A stretch of 64,000 nucleotides of DNA from contig JAMCQL010000022.1 of assembly GCA_023381615.1 (NCBI GenBank), positions 1 to 64,000 on the forward strand. Direction: 5' to 3'. Position numbers and translations under genes: made by a program. This document shows positions 45,112 to 51,238 of this stretch, in pieces (the first letter of the stretch is position 1; each line of letters begins with the position of its first letter). The notes under the pieces are model-generated. The model made no database searches and was not told where the DNA came from. It was given only the letters and a program-made list of their open reading frames with translations. The stretch is from Bacteroidota bacterium. GTDB lineage: Bacteria > Bacteroidota > Ignavibacteria > Kryptoniales > JAKASW01.

Positions 45112-45780
45112 ATGAAAAAGATCATCAGTTGTACTTTTGCTATCGGCTTCATGCTTGTACTTGCGGGTACAAGCTTTGCGAGGCCAAGCGGCGAGGTGAA
45201 GGCGTCGCCGCTGTACCAGCAGAGCCTTCAGCAGTCAATTGCGCAGATGGATGGCAAGGTTGAAGTAAGCGCGGGATCCAACCAGGTGGCAGCGGCAGGG
45301 TTGCCAACCAGTTCGAATGTGTGTCCGGCGGTGCCGTATACACAGCAGTACACCTGTACCCCCACGGCGCAGGGAGGATACACGTGCGCTTACACATGTA
45401 CCAACACTTGTGCGAGTACTTGTGCGTCAACGTGCCAAGGTGCCACGTGTACTGCGCCTACCTGTCAAAGCACATGCGTCCCGGGACCATGTAGCGTTTA
45501 CGTTCAGGGTACGGTTTGGTGGTACAATGTACTTTATCAGAGATTCCACAACTGGGACAGTGACGGTACAGTGGATTTGTATGAGCCCAGAATAACTACA
45601 TCGTTTCGTGCCAGTGATGGATACTACCATGTGGAATGTGCCCCTAACGCCTCCGATATGTATGCCTCCGGATACGCTGGTCCGAGAGACTCGTATGTTG
45701 GCGGCGTAGCAACAAAACCAGCGCAGTCACCAGGTACAACAGTAAATGTCGACATCCAATGCGGCTTGGCAGAATATTGA
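45112..45780 (+). CDS. Secreted cysteine-repeat protein, copy 1
   Basis: 222 residues. A signal peptide (MKKIISCTFAIGFMLVLAGT, cleavage near SFA) is followed by a polar region (24-70). Next comes a cysteine array with Cys at 71, 82, 92, 96, 100, 104, 108, 113, 118, 122 and 127; between 92 and 108 it is exactly every fourth residue, mostly as T-C-x-x. The C-terminal 95 residues are a different, aromatic-rich domain with two more cysteines. The first 108 residues are almost identical to the protein at 49234, while the C-terminal parts are unrelated. No known family comes to mind; it may be a surface protein held by disulfides or cysteine-linked groups. A stem-loop follows. Confidence 0.8.
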   Translation: MKKIISCTFAIGFMLVLAGTSFARPSGEVKASPLYQQSLQQSIAQMDGKVEVSAGSNQVAAAGLPTSSNVCPAVPYTQQYTCTPTAQGGYTCAYTCTNTCASTCASTCQGATCTAPTCQSTCVPGPCSVYVQGTVWWYNVLYQRFHNWDSDGTVDLYEPRITTSFRASDGYYHVECAPNASDMYASGYAGPRDSYVGGVATKPAQSPGTTVNVDIQCGLAEY

Positions 45781-45829
45781 CTCACAATAGAGGACCGGGG
45801 TCGCCATCCCGGTGAAACACTAGAGACTA

Positions 45830-45861
45830 TCCCGGGCTGCTGCATGTTCAGCAGCTCGGGA
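45830..45861 (+). terminator. GC-rich stem-loop after cysteine-repeat gene 1
   Basis: TCCCGGGCTGCTG / CAGCAGCTCGGGA with loop CATGTT, 13 pairs including one G-T. No T-run follows, so it may be a processing or attenuation hairpin between the highly expressed secreted protein and the lipoprotein gene. The second cysteine-repeat gene is also followed by a strong hairpin (49987). Confidence 0.55.
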
Positions 45862-45901
45862 GATTCAATTCTGGAAAGAAAGGCTCTTGGAGAATAAGCT
45901 T

Positions 45902-46849
45902 ATGGAAAAACATCATCGCCAGAGGACTTCCATCATACTTCTAATGCTGACTGTTTTAGCCGGATGTAATTGTGTGACTTGCACGAATAAGTCAGGTGCT
46001 GCCTCATCTTCCGCAGTAGCCTTCGTGCTGCGTGGCAATGACGCCAGAATTTGCACGACACAGGATTTCAAGAATACCGTCGCTCTTACTGAAGGTTTCC
46101 TGGACAGCTCACCCGCATGGGGGCCTGGCAAGAAGGAAATATTCTTTGATAGATCCTATGAGGGTTCTCCAGAAGTCAGGATTTGGAAGATGAGGTGGAA
46201 TGGAGCGGATCAGGTCGCGATCACACCCCATGGATTGCACTGTGAAGCGCCCTCTCTCTCGCCTGATGGAAAACATATAGCGTTCATGTGTGAGGACCGA
46301 TATTCAGGTGGATCTTTGTCTCGCTTCGATGTCTGCATGGTGAATCCTGACGGAAGCAATTGGACAGTTCTTACCGACAGCGCGGAATTCAAGCCGAGTA
46401 TTTTCGCCTACTTTGGAAGACCAACCTGGTCCCGTGACGCATCTAAACTAGGAATGTATTTCCACCGGATCGATCAGTCCAATGTATTTTCCTTCGGGAT
46501 TCTCGACCTGAAAACGCATGACATGACATTTTTTCCGCAGATCGACTCATTGAACGGGGAGGATTTCCAGTGGTCACCCACCAGAGATGAACTTGTTTTC
46601 TTAGGTTACAATTTGAGAGTGTTCAGAATGAATGCTGACGGGTCAGGGATCACGGAGTTAGTTGGGTCATACAATAATTATGTTGATTGGTCACCCGACG
46701 GCAACGAAATCATCTATGATTACCAGGATAGCGCGACTGTCGCCAGCTCAAGTGAAGCCAGTTTCTGGGTCATGAACAGGGATGGAACAAACAAGCATGT
46801 TGTCATGCCCTACTCTGGAGTGTGGATTGCCGCGCCGTCGTGGAAGTGA
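45902..46849 (+). CDS. PD40/TolB-like beta-propeller lipoprotein A
   Basis: 315 residues. The lipobox LTVLAGC follows a basic N-terminus, so it is lipid-anchored in the envelope. The rest is a run of TolB/PD40 propeller blades, seen as APSLSPDGKHIAFMC, MVNPDGSNWTVLTD, DFQWSPTRDELVFLG, RMNADGSGI, VDWSPDGNEIIYD and VMNRDGTNKHVVMP. GGAG before the ATG at 45902 decides the start over a TTG at 45887. It follows cysteine-repeat gene 1, mirrored by the pair at 49234/50034, which suggests a functional partnership. Confidence 0.85.
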   Translation: MEKHHRQRTSIILLMLTVLAGCNCVTCTNKSGAASSSAVAFVLRGNDARICTTQDFKNTVALTEGFLDSSPAWGPGKKEIFFDRSYEGSPEVRIWKMRWNGADQVAITPHGLHCEAPSLSPDGKHIAFMCEDRYSGGSLSRFDVCMVNPDGSNWTVLTDSAEFKPSIFAYFGRPTWSRDASKLGMYFHRIDQSNVFSFGILDLKTHDMTFFPQIDSLNGEDFQWSPTRDELVFLGYNLRVFRMNADGSGITELVGSYNNYVDWSPDGNEIIYDYQDSATVASSSEASFWVMNRDGTNKHVVMPYSGVWIAAPSWK

Positions 46850-46856
46850 GCTTGAA

Positions 46857-47810
46857 GTGAGAATTCGAGCTACGCCCTCGTTCATAAACCGACTGCTTGT
46901 CTTTGCAATAGCGATTATCTCCTCGTGCAAGACCAGCGTCGAGCCTTTAGACACTGAACAAGTCAGCGTGCAACCTCCAAGTGATTCCAGTGTCGTTTAC
47001 ATCTCTTACAAGAACATGATGCTCCAGAGGCAGCAAATGTTTGTAACAACGGACTACATCAATTCAAATCTTGTTCAAGGATATGGGTTGGCGGATTGGC
47101 CCGTATGGTCCCCCGAAAAGCGAGAGATTGCTTACACGTTGGGTGGAAGTATGCTGTGGGTTATGAGATACGATGGAGAGAATGCGCGCATGCTTGGACA
47201 GGCATTCGATTATCTCACAAGCCCTCGATGGTCTCATAATGGTAGGAGACTGGCAATCATTGCAGTGTTCAAGGGCGCGATGGGGTGCTACCTTATCGAT
47301 AGCTCAGGCGGAAACCTTCGTCGGGTGGCGGACACTAGCTTAATTCCGCGCTGGAGCCTTATGGGTTTTGCTTACGTTGATTGGATGCGCGGCGATTCCT
47401 CTCTCCTGATAGGATACTCACAGTTAGACAGTCCATATGTAAGCTCTTCCATAGGAATTCTCTATCTGAATTCTGGCAGGTTTTTCCAGGTGAGTAACCT
47501 CGAGTACCTGGCACCAAGCCAACCTCGCGCGTCTCCTACGAGAGATGAAATGGTGTTCATCGGCAATGATCATCTGGGATACAACGGGAAACTTTACCGC
47601 GCAAATCTTGACGGGTACGGCGTAGTAAAGCTTTGCGATGCGTGGGAATGCCAGGAACCATGCTGGTCACGCGACGGAGAAAGGATAATGTTCCTGAAGA
47701 GAGATGGAGACACGTTACCCCTTGCGATCTGGGTAATCAATAGGGATGGAACCAATCTCAGAGAGATTTTCGGCACCGAAGGTTTTCACGTATTAGAACC
47801 GGACTGGTGA
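46857..47810 (+). CDS. PD40/TolB-like beta-propeller lipoprotein B
   Basis: 317 residues if it starts at the GTG 46857, eight bases after the previous stop; the frame is open into the previous gene, so the start is uncertain. A hydrophobic run ends in AIAIISSC, a lipobox. Propeller blades are visible as DWPVWSPEKREIAYTLGG, SPRWSHNGRRLAII, SQPRASPTRDEMVFIG, EPCWSRDGERIMFLKR and VINRDGTNLREIFG. It is clearly a relative of the preceding lipoprotein. Confidence 0.8.
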   Translation: MRIRATPSFINRLLVFAIAIISSCKTSVEPLDTEQVSVQPPSDSSVVYISYKNMMLQRQQMFVTTDYINSNLVQGYGLADWPVWSPEKREIAYTLGGSMLWVMRYDGENARMLGQAFDYLTSPRWSHNGRRLAIIAVFKGAMGCYLIDSSGGNLRRVADTSLIPRWSLMGFAYVDWMRGDSSLLIGYSQLDSPYVSSSIGILYLNSGRFFQVSNLEYLAPSQPRASPTRDEMVFIGNDHLGYNGKLYRANLDGYGVVKLCDAWECQEPCWSRDGERIMFLKRDGDTLPLAIWVINRDGTNLREIFGTEGFHVLEPDW

Positions 47811-47817
47811 AGAGAAT

Positions 47818-48486
47818 ATGAGAACGCACAATTTCTTCATGCGAATTTGCTTTCTTGTGCTTTGCTTCTCCCTCGGTGAGAAAGTCATTGCTCAGCAGGA
47901 GTCTCCACAATACTCAATCGGTTTTGAGATCGGATACGCAACAGCTTCAGGCAACTTTCACATTGGAACTCATGCGTTTTATGGTGCTTATTTAGAAAGG
48001 GTGGTCTCCGCGAGAGTGCATCTGACTTTCGGGGCCGAGTATTTCCAGAACGTAACCAATGGAGTCTGGGCGAGTCTTGAACATAGGGGAACGCTGTACA
48101 CTGCCATAACTCCTTACATTTGGCGGAACTTTGCGGTTAGGATCGGTGTGAAGTATTCCGTTTTCGACTGGTTGCGAATAGGCGGAGGAGTTTCGGGCGA
48201 TATGATAACCACCCGGCGAGTGACATACGCTTACCAGAACCCGTTTGTTATTGATTATCCGAACGAGAATGTTTCTCTCGAAGGAGAGAGTAGTCGCATG
48301 GAGTATTTTCTGAGACCTTCAGTGTACCTCGACTTTGATTTTCCTTATCGGCTCACTCAACGTGTCTCAATGTATCTTGGAGGCGAGTTAAGCCTGACTT
48401 TCTTGGGCTGCAGTCTTTCAGAAAATAACCAGCTGATAGCAGGCGTTTATGGAGCTTCTTTAGGATTGATGTACGAAATCAAATAA
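47818..48486 (+). CDS. Small outer-membrane beta-barrel protein A
   Basis: 222 residues with a signal peptide (cleavage near VIAQQ) and alternating hydrophobic strands typical of 8-strand barrels: QYSIGFEIGYATASGNF, VHLTFGAEYFQ, YLDFDFPYRL. It ends in GLMYEIK rather than an aromatic residue. No specific family is recognised. Eight bases follow the propeller B gene. Confidence 0.7.
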   Translation: MRTHNFFMRICFLVLCFSLGEKVIAQQESPQYSIGFEIGYATASGNFHIGTHAFYGAYLERVVSARVHLTFGAEYFQNVTNGVWASLEHRGTLYTAITPYIWRNFAVRIGVKYSVFDWLRIGGGVSGDMITTRRVTYAYQNPFVIDYPNENVSLEGESSRMEYFLRPSVYLDFDFPYRLTQRVSMYLGGELSLTFLGCSLSENNQLIAGVYGASLGLMYEIK

Positions 48487-48518
48487 CTTAACCCCCTTTA
48501 AGAACGGAGGATATGGTC

Positions 48519-49172
48519 ATGAGAGAACTTATTGTTCCAACGATAGCGGTTCTATTCTCGCTTACTGGCATCTGCCGTGCTCAGCTCATTAAGAGTTATG
48601 GTCTTAAGGTAGCGTTCACGTCCGCTTCCCAAAATATAAGTTATCCATTTGATGCATTGGGATGGTGGACTAGCAGTAGAGTGTCACCGCAGCCCGGGTT
48701 CAATGTCGCTGCGTTCGCTGAATGGTTGAACTTTCCATTCTTCTCAGTTATATCCCAAATCGAGTACGATCAGCGCGGCACTAAGCTGGAGTATTTCGTA
48801 CGAGGAGATTCCGGGCCAATTGCTAAAGCGTCAACGAACGGGCGCCTTGACTATCTTTCTCTTCCTATACTAGCCAAGATTACAATTCTGAATGGCCCGC
48901 TTAGCCCCTACCTTATTGCGGGACCTAGAGTTGACTTTATTGCAGGCCACAACGACGTCGAGATTCAGCCGAACATGTACCCTCTGTACAGTAATTTCAG
49001 GAACACGATGCTGGGTTGGAGTATGGGAGTCGGCTTACAAACAGGTTCGCTGCTACCCGTCACTCTGCTGGCCGAGTTGCGGTACAACGTCGATTTCTTC
49101 GATTCATACAACAACGACAATGTCAGGATACGCAACAATGCTCTCGATGTTTGGCTGGGTGTTGCTCTGTGA
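48519..49172 (+). CDS. Small outer-membrane beta-barrel protein B (PorT/OMP_b-brl_2-like)
   Basis: 217 residues with a signal peptide ending near CRAQL. The barrel core has LDYLSLPILAKITILNGPLS then PYLIAGPRVDFIAG, which is the usual pattern of PorT-type Bacteroidota barrels, then GWSMGVGLQTGS and LLAELRYNVDFFDS. GGAGG at 48506 is best spaced for the ATG at 48519; one at 48513 is too close. It is the last gene before the second cysteine-repeat gene. Confidence 0.78.
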   Translation: MRELIVPTIAVLFSLTGICRAQLIKSYGLKVAFTSASQNISYPFDALGWWTSSRVSPQPGFNVAAFAEWLNFPFFSVISQIEYDQRGTKLEYFVRGDSGPIAKASTNGRLDYLSLPILAKITILNGPLSPYLIAGPRVDFIAGHNDVEIQPNMYPLYSNFRNTMLGWSMGVGLQTGSLLPVTLLAELRYNVDFFDSYNNDNVRIRNNALDVWLGVAL

Positions 49173-49233
49173 ACAGTAACGGTGAGACCTTGCTTGCTAT
49201 AATCCACGAGCTAAGAAATGGAGAAAAACAATG

Positions 49234-49974
49234 ATGAAGAAAATCATCAGTTGTACTTTTGCTATCGGTTTCATGCTCGTACTTGCAAGCACAAGCTTTG
49301 CGAGGCCGAACGGTGAGGTGAAGGCGTCGCCGCTGTACCAGCAGAGCCTTCAGCAGTCAATTGCGCAGATGGACGGCAAGGTTGAAGAAAGCGCGGGATC
49401 CAACCAGGTGGCAGCCGCAGGGTTGCCAACCAGTTCGAATGTGTGTCCGGCGGTGCCGTATACACAGCAGTACACCTGTACCCCCACGGCGCAGGGTGGA
49501 TACACGTGTGCTTACACATGTACCAACACGTGTGCGTCCACATGTGCAAACACTTGCAATCAAGCCACTTGCGCAAGCACATGCTCTAACACCTGCTATC
49601 CGGGAGCGTGCCAAAATTATCAATTCTATGGTTACGCATACTGGTACTATTATGGTTACGCGGGAAGTGATTGGGGGTATAATGGGCTTGGATATTACTA
49701 TGGCATAGAACCTCGATCAATCTCGGTGTATGCTGATTATAGTGACAATCAGAGACGCGGTGGATGGGGTATTAATTATGCGAACAGCTACTATAACGGG
49801 ACCGACACTCGGACAACATTGAGCGGCGGAAGCTATTACGTTGATGGTGGCGGTTGGTGCGAACCCGTTGGAGACCCTTATGATTTGTGGGGAGTCGGTG
49901 GAAGCAGCTCCTCGCACGCTCTTCAGCTTTCTAATCGCACTGACTTTTACATTAACGTAGCTCCTAACTGAACC
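49234..49974 (+). CDS. Secreted cysteine-repeat protein, copy 2
   Basis: About 245 residues; an ATG at 49231 directly before would add one residue, but alignment with copy 1 favours 49234. Signal peptide, polar region and cysteine array are nearly identical to copy 1 up to about residue 108 (Cys 71, 82, 92, 96, 100, 104, 108, 113, 117, 121, 126). After that the proteins diverge: this one has a glycine/tyrosine-rich domain (WYYYGYAGSDWGYNGLGYYY) and ends NRTDFYINVAPN. DNA identity is also very high over the first 310 bases and then lost, pointing to recent duplication or exchange of the 5' half. The last triplet of the given span extends into the stop region (stop at 49969-49971). Confidence 0.78.
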
Positions 49975-49986
49975 GTTAATCCAACC

Positions 49987-50010
49987 GGGGAACTGCACCT
50001 GCAGTTCCCC
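49987..50010 (+). terminator. Perfect stem-loop after cysteine-repeat gene 2
   Basis: GGGGAACTGCA / TGCAGTTCCCC, a perfect 11-bp stem with a 2-base loop as drawn (4 bases in practice). GATGATAATTT follows. It lies 16 bases after the stop codon and before the propeller gene, matching the position of the hairpin after copy 1. Confidence 0.6.
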
Positions 50011-50033
50011 GATGATAATTTCGGAGAAATCAA

Positions 50034-51143
50034 ATGAAGAACATCTCCATTCTGTTGGCAGTAACTTTTCAATTTATTTCTGCGATTGTATTGGTTTCAT
50101 GCCATAATGGCTCACCAGTTGGCCCAGTATCTGTGCTTCCTGCTTCCGATATTGTTCTGTCAAGAGACGGCCATCTCTATATTATGAGGGATGAAGACAG
50201 CCTCCAGCTCGCTCCCGTTATTGATACTACCTCCTTCATTGTTACCAATTCAGTAATTTGTCCCAAACTGTCTCCTGACAGAAGATTGATAGCTTTTTAT
50301 GCAACCAAATCATTTACGGATATTGGGACAATGCTTTGTGTCGTAGGGGTTGACGGGAAGAACCTGCGAACTATAGCAGTGGTATCATTACCCGGACAGT
50401 TGTTTAGTGTGGGCCTAAACTGGTCACCTGACGGCCAAACGATTGCTTACAGCTCTCCAAGAGATGGCACGAACAATGCCAATAACATCTACATCGTGAA
50501 AGCCGATGGCACACGGGAACGAAAGATCACTGACGATAATTGCTACAACATCAGGCCGAAATGGTCTTTTGATGGCGGACTTATCGCTTTCTTACGCATC
50601 CATCCTTTTGGTCCGGCGGGCTTCGCCGTGTACAATCTTTCAAACTCAAAAATGCTGGAGGTCACAACGCATTCCGGGAGCTACTTTTGGTCTCCCAACA
50701 GCAATTGGCTTGCCTACAACGCAACCCCTGAAAATCCGTCATCTCAGAATTCTAAAGATTTATATCTAATACGAGTTGGTGACTCAACCATAACACAGCC
50801 GCTCGAGCTGAAAGGGGGGTCATATTCTGGAACAAACATGGGCATTTGGGGCGGCTGGGATCCATCTGGGAATGCTATTCTAATAGCGACCAGTAACGAC
50901 ACGGGACAGACAATTCAAAATGCTCAGATACTCTTGGTTAACTCTCGGAGTGGAATTTCCACGCCGATAACGACGTTGCAAACACCAGGGAAAGCAACAT
51001 GGTCAAAAGATGGCTCAAGAATATTTTTTACAAAATGGCGGCCGAATTCAGTATACCCGGATGGGTTTGACCTTTACGTGATGAACTCCGACGGCAACGG
51101 ACAAAAACTAGTGATCCAAGGAATCGCCGACCCGGATTGGTGA
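50034..51143 (+). CDS. PD40/TolB-like beta-propeller lipoprotein C
   Basis: 369 residues; a lipobox (VLVSC near residue 23) follows the hydrophobic N-terminus. Propeller blades: CPKLSPDRRLIAFYA, LNWSPDGQTIAYSSPRDGTN, RPKWSFDGGLIAFLR, FWSPNSNWLAYNA, GGWDPSGNAILIATS, TWSKDGSRIFFTKW and VMNSDGNGQKLVI. CGGAG before the ATG is the ribosome site. It follows cysteine-repeat gene 2 just as lipoprotein A follows copy 1. Confidence 0.85.
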   Translation: MKNISILLAVTFQFISAIVLVSCHNGSPVGPVSVLPASDIVLSRDGHLYIMRDEDSLQLAPVIDTTSFIVTNSVICPKLSPDRRLIAFYATKSFTDIGTMLCVVGVDGKNLRTIAVVSLPGQLFSVGLNWSPDGQTIAYSSPRDGTNNANNIYIVKADGTRERKITDDNCYNIRPKWSFDGGLIAFLRIHPFGPAGFAVYNLSNSKMLEVTTHSGSYFWSPNSNWLAYNATPENPSSQNSKDLYLIRVGDSTITQPLELKGGSYSGTNMGIWGGWDPSGNAILIATSNDTGQTIQNAQILLVNSRSGISTPITTLQTPGKATWSKDGSRIFFTKWRPNSVYPDGFDLYVMNSDGNGQKLVIQGIADPDW

Positions 51144-51238
51144 TTGATGAGACAAACATGATCTGAAATCTGGCTGCAATTTACAACCATGGACCTGTAA
51201 CAGTATTGAATCTTCATTAGTTCAAGAAGGAGAATAAC

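Noticed and set aside
45350-45490. CRISPR-like or tandem DNA array in the cysteine-repeat genes
   Set aside because: The periodicity is a 12-base coding period (T-C-x-x) with drifting codons; there are no spacers or fixed-length repeats.
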